A stretch of DNA of 64,000 nt from Gelatoporia subvermispora B (GCA_000320605.2 KB445802.1:186001-250000); one strand, 5' to 3'. Positions 12,493 to 24,285 are shown, counted from the stretch's first letter. Notes: generated by a model not told the origin, from the sequence alone. Translations and numbers: made by a program.

Positions 12493-13796
12493 TTGACACA
12501 TCTCATTCGTTTCCGCACATGTTGTCTCAATGGACGTTCCCACTGCATCACACATCTACGTACACTCTAATCTGTCACTCATTATTCGGATGGACATGGA
12601 CGGGCTGGATCTGCATCACTTTCTTAATCGGCGTTCTCTCGCTGCCGTTGTCATATACCATGTTTACCAACACCTGTGTTACTAGTACATACACCATCAA
12701 CGCTACGGTATAGCTCGCTCTGCGGATATTGCATGTATCACTCGTAGACTATATCACCAAAAAGTTGCAACTCTCTGGGCATTCTATAATCTCCGTCGAC
12801 TTTGCATGTGATCGTTATTTGTTCAGTCTTGGTGCGAACCCTCTCCGTCACTGTAATTAACACGCGGATGTCATGGTCTGCCGACCTTCGGAGAAGCACA
12901 GAGCTTATGTGACATGCACTAGTATATTCATGGTATGGAAGAGCCCATAGTAGGCAACGAGCAGGCACCCATCATAATCGAGCCGTCGAATACCCATGGA
13001 CCTACACCAAGTCCCTGAACGATATGTCGTACAAGAGCCTACGGCCGGACCAATTATGTTTCTAAATCTCTGAGTGGCACGATATCGGCCAGATGTTCAG
13101 GACAATTTCCCTTTGTTCTTATGTTATTGCATGATCATCGCGTCACCGATCACGTATGCGGCACCTTACAACAATCGCTATGTCGCCGCAGGGCCAACAG
13201 AACAACTACAGATAGAAATCCAGGAAGATGTTTACTCAGGTGCTATGGAATCGGAGGTGGTGTGCGCATCCATGCAACAGGCATCAGAAGGCGCAGTAGA
13301 TAGGTGAACAGGGACAATATGGACGATGGGTCACAGCCGACGGCCGACCGCGTAGCACGATGTTACAGCATCAATTTGTTCACTTGCACTCCAACTTGGA
13401 GCGTCGAGCAGGAGTAAAGTCACTGATGAACACAACTTCACGGCGTATCTTGCTCTTCGATTGTTAGCATATGGCGCAAGTATCGCCAAGCAGCGTCTGA
13501 CAACGTCCACGTCCCACCAGTCCTCCTTAGCTCAACGCTTTTAGACAAACTGACTCAAGGCAGCCGGCCTCCCCGAGAGACTAGGGCTGCACTTGGTAAG
13601 GTCTGTTGTGAAGCGCTGGCTCCCATGCAGAAGACTACCATCGAATGTGCGTGGAATGCAGAACAACGCAGTTCATCAAGATTTGGGCGGTGATGGCTGA
13701 CAAGACGAGCTATCCAAAGCGCGTAGGCAGCTCAGAAACGCTCATTGAGAAGTCCTGTGATGGGCGTACCATATTGTAACACACAATAGCTTCCGG
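12493..13796. other. Intergenic region, no gene recognised
   Basis: About 1.3 kb between the 3' end of the Zn2Cys6 gene and the 3' end of the MDM35-like gene. The open frames are short and lack motifs. I see no repeat or RNA gene. Confidence 0.4.
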
Positions 13797-14159
13797 TCAT
13801 GACTTTCCTGGTGTCGGTGGTGGCGGTGGATCTTTCATTGGGTTCTCTTGCCTTGCTTGTTCTAGAAGAGCATCGAGGCCCTTCTCCTTGACCGCTTTCT
13901 TCGCGAGGGAGTAGAACATGAGGAAGAACTTTGTTCGGACGAAGAGAAGACCCACCTGTACACAGTCACGATACTGTGCCCATATCTTCCCACAGCTCGC
14001 CTCATACTCAGCAGCTTTTTCTTGCGAGTACTTGGAACGTTGGTCAGGGTTTGCCGAGGCAGCTACTGCCGGCTCGAGGTAGCCTTCGAACCACGCATTG
14101 AAGCAGGTGTCGTACTGTCGCTTGAGCGGGGTGCATTCGTCAGTTAGACTGTGCGCCAT
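13797..14159 (-). CDS. MDM35: MDM35/TRIAP1-like twin CX9C protein
   Basis: An uninterrupted 120-codon frame with two CX9C motifs, CTPLKRQYDTC and CGKIWAQYRDC. This is the signature of the Mdm35/TRIAP1 family of mitochondrial intermembrane-space proteins, which carry Ups/PRELI lipid-transfer proteins. The C-terminal part, KAVKEKGLDALLEQARQENP, also fits the family. Between the second motif and this part lies an extra segment (VGLLFVRTKFFLMFYSLAK). Its 57 nt start with GTGGGT, end with AAG and keep the frame, so the segment may be an intron; without it the product is 101 residues. The insert between the two motifs (PDQRSKYSQEKAAEYEAS) is longer than in yeast. The gene is divergent from VPS29, with 236 bp between the two start codons. 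Confidence 0.88.
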   Translation of the reverse strand: MAHSLTDECTPLKRQYDTCFNAWFEGYLEPAVAASANPDQRSKYSQEKAAEYEASCGKIWAQYRDCVQVGLLFVRTKFFLMFYSLAKKAVKEKGLDALLEQARQENPMKDPPPPPTPGKS

Positions 14160-14395
14160 GGGTGGGTATCATAAGAGTTGAACGGAAAAGAGAACTGAGA
14201 GGGTAGAATACGAGTGCGGGTGCCTAAGATAAATGGTCTCCCGCGACCCGTGCAGCGCGGGCCTGGCTGCTTGCGCGTCGGGCGGCCCGTCGTCGACGCG
14301 TCGGACGGCGGCAAGACGGGCTCGGCCAAATAACCCCAGACTCGGGGCGCTTTCCTCTTCATCTCCTTCCACGACTTATGCCGGCCTGAGGCACC

Positions 14396-15184
14396 ATGGT
14401 TCTCGTACTTGTCATCGGCGACCTCCATATACCCCACAGAGTGCACGACCTCCCGGCAAAGTTCAAGAAATTGCTCGTGCCTGGGAAGATACAACAGATA
14501 CTGTGCACCGGCAACGTATGCGACAGGGAGACTTATGAATACTTGCGTACGGTCTCCCCAGATGTCCATGTGGTCAAAGGAGACTACGATGAGGTTGGTT
14601 CATCTACAGTATGCTAGGTATCTTGTCAACATTGTCTGCGCAGAGCTCGTTCCCGCTATCTGTAACTGTAACACACGCGCCCATTCGGATCGGTGTCACC
14701 CACGGGCACCAATGCATACCCACTGGCGACTTGGACTCTCTCAGCTCAATCGCACGTCAACTGGACGTAGACGTGCTGATCTCGGGGCACACCCATACGT
14801 GCGTCACACCCTCCGTTTCAGCGTTCTGGCCTCATCCTTGGCGCAGCTTCCAAGCGATGGAGTATGACGGCCGCTTCTTCGTCAATCCTGGCTCCGCTAC
14901 GGGTGCATGGGTTGGTAGCGTCAATGGGTGAGTGGTTCCACAGAAGGCATGTCACCAGTCCCTGAAACAGTGTCTGCAGTGACCCGACTCCATCCTTCGC
15001 CCTCATGGACATCCAGGGTCCGGTAGTGGTGACTTATGTGTACCAACTGATAGAGGGTGAGGTGCGAGTGGAGAAGATCGAGTACAGGAAGAACACAGAG
15101 CCGTTCAAGGATGGCCCGAGAAGTACTGTCATGCCGCAGAGCATACCCTCGAGCCCCACACCACACTCGCAAAGTGTATGGTAA
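14396..15184 (+). CDS. VPS29: VPS29, retromer subunit
   Basis: Exons 14396-14593, 14644-14798, 14847-14927 and 14980-15184 give 212 residues. The product is the metallophosphoesterase-fold subunit of the retromer cargo-recognition complex, which returns receptors from endosomes to the Golgi. Conserved segments are [52 protein letters not shown] and the late [10 protein letters not shown] followed by [16 protein letters not shown]. These place the metal-site-like residues D, H, N and HGH/GHTH where the family has them. All introns are 48-52 bp with GT-AG ends. A Ser/Pro-rich tail ([14 protein letters not shown]) extends the protein past the usual ~182 residues of animal VPS29. Assignment is secure. 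Confidence 0.97.
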
Positions 15185-15397
15185 AGCCTGACTTGACGAC
15201 TGCATCTATGTTTGGACTCTGGATATTTATCACGAACTTCTTACTTGCTCCTGACATCAGTTCTGAACGAGTCTGAATGTGATGCCGGACCAAAACTTGA
15301 TTGCGTGATTGTACAGTGATTGTCTATATGTCCTTGCGTGCCATAAGTTAATTTCGGTGGGTCCTCCGTACACCGCCATCGCTGTTTCCCCAGCTAA

Positions 15398-16121
15398 TCA
15401 TCCGAACCTGAAACTAGGCAACGGCGTAAGACTGCGTGCTCCCTGCGGACGCTCTGCTCCGGCATTGAGATATCCGCCACCAAGATCTGTGGCCGTACGC
15501 TTGTGACCCGACACCAGCTTAGCGGCGGGAGCCTGGTACATACTCACGCCACGCTGTGCCTGCAGCTTTGGCGCAGATATCGCCTCCAAAAGCTCCAACT
15601 CGAGAACGAAGCCACCTTCTTTCCACTTCTCTGGCCATTCGTGAGCGCGGACGATCTTCCAGCCGAGGTACGCTGTGCATGTTGCGCACGTAAGCTCCTG
15701 GATCGTGTGTGCGCCGGTGTCCATGAGGAGCACGCATGGTGGGTCAAGCGATACGCCAGTACTGGTGCAAAAGCTTTCTCAGCGAGACGGAGATAGACGT
15801 GCACAGAGAACCCGTACACGTGAGTGAACAGCGCAGCCTTCCCATGGTAGCCCCGGAAGGCCTGCGTGTGGCTTGGTCAGCAGATACCACCACTTTATGA
15901 CGATATGGCATTCTGCTCACTTCTGAAGAGATGCAGTCCTTGAGGGCGATTGATGACTGACACCCGGCACAAGCGTACGTCACCAGTGACGGAGCGCGCA
16001 TCTGCGAGGCCAGCTCTGGCATGCTCGATTTCGGACGGAGCGTTTTGGCCATGGCCATCGTCAACCGCCGATGAAGAGGCTTGGGGTGGGGAGATTCAGG
16101 GCGTATACCGGGCGCAGACAT
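15398..16121 (-). CDS. Yippee-like zinc-binding protein
   Basis: Exons 16121-15921, 15861-15818 and 15761-15398 give about 202 residues. The Yippee signature is present: CAGC and CATC are separated by exactly 52 residues (C-x2-C-x52-C-x2-C). Between them are ALKDCISSEAFRGYHGKAAL and MDTGAHTIQE, and after them YLGWK followed by WKEGGFVLELE. The family forms a zinc-bound beta-sheet fold; several members act in ubiquitin-ligase (GID/CTLH) or chromatin contexts, which is family knowledge and not shown here. The N-terminal 50 residues are basic and low-complexity, with an alternative ATG at codon 22. After the fold the frame continues for about 50 residues, and a GTGAGT at about 15,546 suggests that an intron and a different C-terminus are possible. 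Confidence 0.85.
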
Positions 16122-18075
16122 CCTTATACCAGAGACCTCCGAGGATCACTCCTGTGTCGAAGTCGACGTGTGCCAATCAGACGGGTCAAATGCAGGAACG
16201 ATTGGCAGCGGGCGAGACGGGTGGCGGACAAGCTCAGCTTGTGAGGAGGAACATCCTGGGGAGACGTGGTCCGAGCGAGGGACTGCGTCAAATACTCTCT
16301 GCGGAGGCTGTGGGACCTGGAGTAAACCCGTTGATGGATTTGTCGTCACACAGCCTCTTCGGGAAGCGCTGCTGCAGGTGGACGAGAAGATCGCACTCTG
16401 CGGCGTACATTCATCGGCCTCTTTTATAGCACGACGCCGGCACCCTGAGAAGCTCATTACGGTGCTTCGCAGGCGTTGTGCGCCCACACAACCTCCGAGC
16501 TTGCGAATTCTCAGGGACATGAATTTGGAATATGAGTGGCAATGGTTGCTGCTGCGACGAGAGCGCCGCTGGCGACTGCTTGAGTACAGCGCGACAGGCA
16601 TCATCTCCGCATGCCACCGTCAATGCAGGCGCCACTCGACTCGTGCAATGCAGGGAATGCGAAGACGCCGCAGGTCTCACCATCACCTGTTTACCGCCCT
16701 GGATAACAGCGCCCGTGTAGCTAGTGGACATGCATGTCAATTCGTCAGGACGTGCCTGACGAATCGACGAGGCTGCATTTCGCGAGTTTCTAGGTCCAAA
16801 GCATAGGGCATGAAGTTGACTGAGATGTTATTCGACGTAGCAAGGACATAGATTGTGCTAAGGCAGTAGGTCTCAACGACCTGGAGACTTGTATCCATGA
16901 CATGCAGTGCTAACCTAAGATGTAATTAGCGCCTCTCCTTTTGACGGCTTGGCGCCACATCGCTTCCAACATTTCAAGGCATAATATAGGATTCCTGGTG
17001 TGACGAGTATAGAAGGATGATAGAGGCATTTGTCACGAGGTGGCAGCAAAGCAAAACGGTTCCGTTTGAGGTAATGGTCCAGAGTTCCTCCTGGGATATC
17101 GGCCATTTAGTCCAGACCGAAGTAGAACGCGGTCAGGTACCGTGGCCGTACTAGGATCCAAAGCTGGCGTAAATCCTGCAGGATTGCGAAGAGGAACGTT
17201 TTTGGCGCCCCAAGTTCGGCGGAGTTGCTGTCCGCTGATCAACGATCAGCCAGCGTGCTAGTTGGATAGATTTCTTGGATCCGGGTGCTCCACGAGGTAT
17301 TGCAGTCATCATACACACAGTGACCCGAGAAGGAGGACACGAGTTGGCTTTTGTGCCCGCAAGCCGCAAAATAACGCGGATCTTCGTCGAATCTGGATGA
17401 TCGAGTGAGGACGAGGCTCGTTTCACCAGCCTGAGTAAGTCCAAGCAGAAAGAGTGCTCAATACCGGGTACCGGTCAGAGGATTCCAATGAGACGGCGCA
17501 GCATATATCACTAAAGTCGATGGGCAAGTGAGATGACGCGTGGAGGCACGCTAGCCTCATTCCGACTCAGCCCTGCCAGTGCGTGGTCCTCGAGATTTCG
17601 GTGTACGGGTGCAAAAGCTCGGCAGGGGATATTGCTGCGTGACACATTCATGAGGATTTTGACAGAGTCTTTGGGTGTAATCCAGGTATACACGATCAAC
17701 GCACAGAGACAATAATAGATAGTCTTGTAGAAACGCAGGGATCCAAAAGTCCAGTAGTTTGTCGCCTGGGACGTTGTCCCTAGTAGCAAGTATTGGGTTT
17801 GCCTTTGGAAAGAAACTATATCTTAGCATGCACCACCACACGAAACATGCTGACAAGATTGATCACTGTTCGCTGTAGAGCAATGAGCCAGAAGAGCCAC
17901 CTAGAGTGACAAGTGGTAGTCACAAACTTCGGAGCGAGAATTGAACTGGTTCAAGACGGAGAACGGTTCAGGCCATATCACGTGATCGGTCGATTCGTTG
18001 TGAGCACGGTTCCGCTCGGCCCGAGTCGCCTCTGCGGTAGCTGGTGAGTAGTTGTTCCCTTGAGCGTTGACCACA
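16122..18075. other. Intergenic region, no gene supported
   Basis: About 2 kb upstream of both the Yippee-like gene and allantoinase. A 241-codon plus-strand frame (16081-16806) and overlapping minus-strand frames have no family motif and are treated as chance frames. A perfect inverted repeat at 16740-16764 is listed separately. The last 100 bp must hold the allantoinase promoter. Confidence 0.4.
16740..16764. repeat. Perfect 10-bp inverted repeat with 5-nt loop
   Basis: The arms ATTCGTCAGG and CCTGACGAAT flank the loop ACGTG. It lies in non-coding DNA between two divergent genes. It could be a dimeric protein-binding site or a chance hairpin. Confidence 0.6.
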
Positions 18076-19732
18076 ATGTCGAAGCGTATCTTTACCGGGA
18101 AATCTGTTCTCCTTGATGGAAGTGAACCTGTCTCTGCGACCATAGTCATTGATACATTGTCTGGGAAGATTGATGAAATTCGGCCATACATCTGCGATAG
18201 GACTGACTTCGCCGACGTCGATGACGCGGACTGGATAGATGCTGGCGATAATTTTATTCTACCTGGATTGGTCGAGTATGTTGAACTACAGGCACAGAAA
18301 GCTGTGTGTGCTGATATCGCACGCACTTCAGCTCTCATGTACACCTCAATGAGCCCGGTCGGACAGATTGGGAGGGATTCTGGACAGGGACTCGCGCTGC
18401 AGCGTCTGGTGGTGTGACTACTTTGGTGGACATGCCACTGAACTCGATCCCGCCAACTACAACCGTGGAGAACCTCGAAGTCAAAAGAAAGGCGGCCGAA
18501 GGACAGTGCTGGACCGACGTAGCGTTCTGGGGCGGTGTCATACCAGGTAACCAGGTGTGTGTCGCTGACTGGTACATATTACAGCAGATGTTCACTGAAA
18601 CAACACGGCAGGCTCATCTCAAGCCTCTGGTTGATGCTGGTGTCAAGGGATTTAAATGCTTCCTGATTGAAAGCGGCGTGGACGTATGTTATCACTTCCC
18701 ATCGTTCCTTCCGTCACGCTCTCTAAGCGTGGTACCTAGGAGTTTCCTTGTGTCAACGAGAGCGACGTTCTATTGGCACTGGAGGAATTGCACGTGTGTC
18801 TTATCTCCTTGTTGAGCGCTCAGGTGTCTCAGAAGCAAACAGGATCGCCCAACCGTGCTCTGCTTCCACGCAGAGCTCGATGCGGCCGAGCACTCTGAAC
18901 CCCATGCAGAACCCCAGGCTCAAGACCCAACGATGTACTCCACCTTTCTCTCTTCTCGTCCGCAGCAACTCGAGATCGACGCCATCGCGCTCATCGCACG
19001 GCTTCACAAGCAGTACCCCTCCCTGCGGCTGCACATCGTGCACCTCTCCGCCTCGCTCGCGCTTCCGCTAATCCGCGCCGCCAAGGCGAGCGGTCTCCCG
19101 CTTACCGTCGAGACGTGTTTCCACTACCTCTGCCTGTCCGCGGAGCACATACCGCACGGGCGTCCTGAGTTCAAATGCTGCCCGCCCGTCCGCGAGGGCC
19201 CGAACCGGGACACGCTATGGGAAGCGCTACTGGATGGTACGATCGACTGCGTCGTGAGCGACCACAGCCCATGCGTCGCCTCACTGAAGAAGCTAGACGA
19301 GGGTAATATCATGAGCGCATGGGGCGGCATCAGCACACTCGGCCTGGGCTTGAGCCTGCTGTATACGGAGAGCAAAAGGCGTGGCGTTTATATCCGGCAG
19401 ATGGTTGACTGGGTTTGCAAGAAGACAGCAGAGCACGCTGGACTGGCACACCGCAAGGGTCAGCTCAAGGTCGGGTATGATGCAGATCTGATCATATGGG
19501 ATCCAAATGCCGAGTTCAAAGTAGCTCGTTCTCGCAAATTAGACTGAGCGTAAACTAATTACATCGTTCTTAGGTAACAAAGGAATCGCTAAACTTCAAG
19601 AACAAACTCACGCCTTACGAAGGCCTCACTCTACAAGGCCGAGTTCAGAAGACGTTCCTCCGAGGAAAGCTAATATACGATGCTGGGACCGGTGGCTTCA
19701 CTGGCCACACACCGTCGGGAATCCTATTATGA
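18076..19732 (+). CDS. DAL1: Allantoinase
   Basis: Exons 18076-18275, 18332-18554, 18612-18683, 18740-18793, 18843-19520 and 19574-19732 give 461 residues. The enzyme opens the allantoin ring to allantoate in purine nitrogen salvage. It is an amidohydrolase related to dihydroorotase. The metal-binding HVH motif appears as [18 protein letters not shown] once the first intron is removed. Other landmarks are [32 protein letters not shown] (the carboxylated lysine region), [35 protein letters not shown] (the catalytic Asp) and [11 protein letters not shown]. The C-terminus [13 protein letters not shown] fits the family. The intron before [11 protein letters not shown] needs the AACAG acceptor at 18842 rather than the CTCAG 11 bases earlier. 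No uric-acid pathway neighbours are present. Confidence 0.95.
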
Positions 19733-19904
19733 GAGGTACGCGAGGACAATTGGTTTTGTAATTATGCGAGGATACCGTACAAATTAACTAGCAAGTCCGA
19801 CGAATACAGTATGATCGTTGCAGTGACCAAGCTGGTCCATGTCCAGGTGTGATCGGCCTCCCGATTTTGATAGGTGCAAATAGCTACCGCTCTAGACCCG
19901 TGAC

Positions 19905-20428
19905 TCACTCGCCCATTTGAACTTCAACGTCCGCGGTCTCCAAAGCTGGGATGTTATACACCTATCACAACCACTTGGTTAGCTGGAACCTTGTATCATA
20001 GAATTTTATCAACCCACCCCAAAACCTTGCATTTGCGCTATGCCGAGTAAACATGACCCTGTTATGTTCGGAAACGTGAGATTGAGCGTCTGCGTGTAGC
20101 CGTCTGAATTCCACTGCGGATTGAATGGACCATTATAGAGAATCTGGCCGATCCCGTCCGAGACGGTATCCCAATATGCGCAACCGCCGCTTGGGCAGGC
20201 CACAATGCCTATCGCAATCCCGAGCTGAGCAAGGCTGGAAGTCGTATCCTGCGACAAATCGGGTGAGTACGCTCTTAACACCAATATGATTCGACGTACG
20301 CCTTGCTGAAGTTCGACTTCTACTGTCGCCCCAGGCTCGATAGCAGTGCCAGGTTCGGGACGAAGGAAAACGGCTTGCTGTGCGGAGGCACCGCCGAGGA
20401 GTGCTGCTAGTGCATAGAGGAGTTTCAT
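19905..20428 (-). CDS. Small secreted protein, paralogue A
   Basis: Exons 20428-20300, 20248-20018 and 19961-19905 give 138 residues. The first 17 residues (MKLLYALAALLGGASA) form a clear signal peptide, and the mature protein starts near QQAVFLRPEPG. Landmarks are PGATVEVELQ, LGIAIGIVACPSGGCAY, the motif ILYNGPFNPQ and NLTFPNITGSCL with N-glycosylation sites. The short last exon ends ALETADVEVQMGE-stop. The fold is probably a small beta-sandwich. Related basidiomycete secreted proteins share the LYNGPFNPQ motif, but I know of no function. The paralogue at 32622-33159 has the same three-exon layout (43 / 77 or 81 / 19 codons). A TATAAATA element lies 79 bp upstream. Confidence 0.85.
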
Positions 20429-20506
20429 CAATGCAGATACTAACTTCGCTTTGGGGTAAAGTTATGTGGTATGTTGGAGTGCGCAAAGTCGCCCTGAACA
20501 AGCTGC

Positions 20507-20514
20507 TATTTATA
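20507..20514 (-). promoter_or_regulatory. TATA box of secreted paralogue A
   Basis: TATAAATA on the minus strand, 79 bp upstream of the ATG at 20428. The paralogue at 33159 has the same octamer 80 bp upstream of its ATG, which supports a real core promoter. Confidence 0.7.
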
Positions 20515-21408
20515 CTACTGTCGGTTTTGTCGCATTTCCGACTGACCGATGCTGCGACTGCGCATGAACGAGTCTCGCCAATGCGAGTTCATTCAGGGCG
20601 ACGCTGTGGAGCCCGAGCTGAGGCGGAAATTATCGGGGCGGATAGTCTCGTCCATCCTAGAGTCGCTGCCGTGCCCACATCCAATCCGGTACATTGCCGC
20701 ATATAGAATTCATCGGGATACAATGCCCGCCCATCGAGCGTCATGGCCCAGGTATGCGCACGTTCTTTGGCCTTCTGGAGGGTCCAGACGGTGGTCTCCC
20801 ATATTCGCTATGCGGATAGGTCTGGATGCTATTATTTTCGGCGCTTCCATCTTTCCGTCCCGAGCTTTTTCCGCTTATGCATCGCCCCCGGCATGTCGTC
20901 TGATCTCGCTCTATCCGGTGTTCAAACTTATAGTCTGCTTTATTGTACTTGACAGTTCTCAGGGAGCCTGTTATCATGGAGATCAAGAATACTTGTCTGT
21001 TTCTAAGCTCATGGCTCTGTGAAGAGCCGACAGCTTCGCAAACATCTCTGAGGTGATAGCCGATGGATGGCACATCTGCCAGAGTGTCATAAAGCTAGCC
21101 AGGTACAACAGATCTTATCTCAATTCTCTTGTCGGAAACCCTTGTCCCAATGTTTCTACCGCATTGATGCTCCTCGAAAAATGGTCGAATAGTGCCCTGA
21201 GGAATTACAACAGGCCAGACGCTACAGCAAAATCAATTGATAGCGAAAGTCTACGAATAATTATACACGGCAGAAGGACAGCCACAGGCGCGGGGAGTCG
21301 CCTCCAGACTTCGCTCAGCCCAGACTTTTCGCGCCCGGCCCATAGTCCGGAAAGGCGCTGTAAGATGACAGCTGCAGCCTATTCTTTACACTATCACAGC
21401 AGATTGCT
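20515..21408. other. Intergenic region, no gene recognised
   Basis: About 900 bp between the divergent secreted-protein and GNAT genes. Overlapping open frames on both strands have no motifs. I see no repeat. Confidence 0.4.
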
Positions 21409-22449
21409 ATGTTTCGTGTCCAACTTTTGAAAGACGCTTCTGGTGAGGGTGGATGAATAAGAAATACGTGTTCCTCGTTACACTGACCTTACATCTTCAC
21501 AGAGGAGCAGATAAATTCCGCAGTCGAGATATTCTGCATATGCATGAAAAATGGTAATGTGCCGTCCTGCCGTATGATATATCCCATTCCAAAATTGGCA
21601 CTCATGAGGTATGTAGACATTGCGACTATCTGCCTTGCTGGCGGGGATGTAGCGCTTGTAGCGCCCATGATCCGCTCGTTGCTCCGTGCTGGCAGGGAGT
21701 TTGGAGAATTTTATGTTGCAACAGACGAGAAGGAGAACATCATTGGATTCGCGCTCTATGCGCCTCCTGGACAGGCGGCGTACTCAACGTAAGGGCATCG
21801 CCATTGCTTGTTCGGCGTTTTTGAGAAGGCATCAGCGAAGAGCAACGAGCCATGGGATTCAACGATTTCTGGGCGCAGGTATCGGATGTCGGCAAGGAAT
21901 ATTACAAGACTCACGTGAGTATAGTTCCTTAGCTTTCGTTTACTGTCTCGGGATCCAACCTGCTCATTTAGCTGAACGGCGAATGGAAGGAGTACGTCAA
22001 CGAGACACTGCAGTCCCCGACAGTGAGTCTGATAACGAGCGTCAACCTCGTCTCAGAGAACTAATGTGCGATGTAGGCGATTAGGGACACGTATTGGCTG
22101 AGCATGCTCATGGTGCATCCGTCTCACCGTAGACAAGGTGTCGCACGAGCATTGATACAACCCGTGCGCGAAATTGTAGGTCGCCCCTGTGGATTTATGT
22201 CCTGACTTGGCAGCTGACCTGCCTAATGTCCCATTTCAGGTAGCAATGACAGGCGCGCGCTTCACACTGCATACAGCCGACGCTCGGAATGTGAGTGAAG
22301 CTCAGAAGTAGTCGTACAATCAATTAACGTACAGGAAGGTGGTGAAATATCAAGGACTAGGCTTCGAACTGCTCAAGGAGCGTACGTTCTGGTCTCCATG
22401 GGGAGATTGGCCAGCGTATATCTTTGTACTGCCCCGGCACAGAGCTTGA
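21409..22449 (+). CDS. GNAT-family N-acetyltransferase
   Basis: Eight exons join in frame: 21409-21442, 21503-21553, 21617-21788, 21836-21914, 21972-22022, 22077-22175, 22240-22290 and 22339-22449, giving 215 residues. The layout is that of the fungal GNAT proteins with EFYVATDEKENIIGFALY (strands 2-4), YWLSMLMVHPSHRRQGVARA (strand 4 plus the acetyl-CoA loop, here RRQGVA for Q/R-x-x-G-x-A) and ARFTLHTADARNVVKYQGLG (strand 5 and the late helix). The end SPWGDWPAYIFVLPRHRA is typical of this fungal subgroup. The acceptor substrate cannot be told. The last intron (48 bp) must end in GGAAG for the frame to continue; the CAG four bases earlier would shift the frame. Either an AAG acceptor is used or the gene is recently damaged. 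Confidence 0.88.
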
Positions 22450-22970
22450 TGAATCATGGAGCTCTAGGAACAGCGCGTTCTCTAGCGCAAATGATTTTGC
22501 GTTACAGAAAGAGATCAATTCATCCCATGTGACACACCGAGCATCTCTTCTCTGAAGGTATCGCTATTTTTGTCGCGAAACAGACGTCCGAAAGACATAC
22601 ATGAAGTGGCGTTGTCACATCTAAGCCGGTGATATGGTCGTAATGAACATTCATAGACCAGCGACGACTAGGCTGCCAAATGACTTTGCGAGATAGGCCA
22701 GGCCATCTGACTATGGTGACGTTCTGTATCATCCCTCACCGAGTATGCCACCAAATCGAAATTAAGAAAGTCCATAGATCACGCCGGGGGTTTGAGGGTC
22801 ACGAGGATGAAATCATTAATTATTAAGGTAATCTAGTAAGAGATCCGATCCGATATATGATAGTAGGACACCGTGAATTAACAGTGTAGGAGAGAAAGTG
22901 TGTAGGAGAGAAAGTGATAAATTAGCGAGTCGACTCGAGCGGCGTAACGTCAGGGACGTGAAGAGCATCC
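22450..22970. other. Short intergenic region
   Basis: About 520 bp between the convergent GNAT and GH16 genes. No coding exon or repeat is visible. It probably contains the two 3' ends. Confidence 0.4.
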
Positions 22971-24167
22971 TCAGGTGTAGATGCGGAGTGCTGCGAACTC
23001 CCAGTATGCATTCACGAATGCCGAAGGGTTGGCATTGACGTAGCCTGATCCAGATGTCAGATGCTAGCAGTGAAAAACGGTGAATAATGACGTACTGATG
23101 CAATCAGAAGGGCACCCAGAGGCGGCGTAACGGGAACCAGCCCACGAGCCGCAGAGCATAGTGTTGATAATGATGTTGTGATTCTTCATGTTCGCGGAAA
23201 GGTTGCATGTCGAAGAAGAGGGGAAGTATGCAAGGGGAGTTTTCTGGAAACGACAATGAGATAATGGAGCAAGCCAAGACATGAGGCAGTACTCACCCAT
23301 CCCGTGGTGCTAATGGAGCTGGCACCGCTGCTGACGGCGGTAGGGACAGTTTTGTCGTTTCGCGCCCAGAACCAGACACTGATGGACGTAGGATTGCGCT
23401 CGACGACGTACCAGCCGCCGCCGTTGCTGTTGAACGTGGGCCCGAACGAGTTGGACGTAGTGGAGGAGACGGAGCAGCCGTTGTTGCCGCTCGCCTGCGC
23501 CGCAGACGAACTGCAGTTGTTGTAGACGGCCGTCCTGCACAGAGAGGTCAGACGCGAACATGATAGAGAAGAGACAGATGACGTACCCAGTCTGACTGCG
23601 CGTCGCAGACAGTGTACACGAACCAGGGGTGTGCAAAGTGGTGTAGCTAGGAGAAAGGCTGTTGACGCCCTCGAGGATGTCCAGCTCGCCGTTCACGATG
23701 CCGACGGAGTCGTCAGCCTCCCAGATCGCAGGCCAGGTGCCGCATCCCTGGGGCATGTGGCGAATGTCGAAGACCGCCATATGTGTGCCGTACTGCGCGT
23801 TGCTCTTTATCCGGACACTCTGGCGCCCGACGGTACTTGATGAGTTGAGCGTAGTCGTGTGATCGACACGCATGATGAAGGTGTTGGCGTTGGCGTACGT
23901 CAGATTGGATGCAAGGGACGCCTGCTGCGTGGTGTAGGCACTAAGAACACGCCGTCAGGTCGAAGATACAGAAGGGAGAATGCACCGGACTCACACTCGG
24001 CCAGTTGGTGAATTCGGCGTGGTCTCCCACTTGAAGTTTTGAAGGAATGACGTGCCGACGTTATTCTGGGTGAGCTTGTATGTTGTGCCCGTGGGGACGG
24101 CGTCGGCGGTGGGGAGGGCGAGAAGACATGCGAGCGCAGAAAGCGCGACGGAGGAGATGGAAGGCAT
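22971..24167 (-). CDS. Secreted GH16 family glucanase-like enzyme
   Basis: Exons 24167-23995, 23940-23587, 23534-23297, 23243-23096 and 23044-22971 give 328 residues. The first ~22 residues (ending ALPTADA) form a signal peptide. The product is a fungal GH16 beta-1,3(4)-glucanase or transglycosylase-like enzyme. The catalytic motif ExDxxE is intact as NGELDILEGVN, preceded by the substrate-cleft segment MPQGCGTWPAIWE. Further landmarks are FLQNFKWET, NLTYANANTFIMRVD, SYTTLHTPGSCT, GPTFNSNGGGWYVVER, ISVWFWARND, TMLCGSWAG and the terminal AYWEFAALRIYT-stop. There is no visible GPI signal or carbohydrate-binding module. The Glu pair and Asp are present, so it should be catalytically competent. 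Likely roles are fungal wall remodelling or glucan breakdown outside the cell. All introns are 51-54 bp. Confidence 0.95.
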
Positions 24168-24275
24168 GCTGGAGGACGTTATAAAGAAGGTATGAGGACA
24201 GTTGCCTTAGGGAGGGACGAAGATGACGGGGTCGTACAAAGACGATGCTGGCCTTTCGACGCAGAACGTCGCGAG

Positions 24276-24285
24276 CCTTTATACC
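24276..24285 (-). promoter_or_regulatory. TATA-like element of the GH16 gene
   Basis: GGTATAAAGG on the minus strand, about 110 bp upstream of the ATG at 24167. Call based on sequence and distance. Confidence 0.45.

Noticed and set aside
16081..16806. 241-codon plus-strand open frame near the Yippee gene
   Set aside because: It runs antisense over the first Yippee exon, has no recognisable motif, and equally long frames exist on the other strand.
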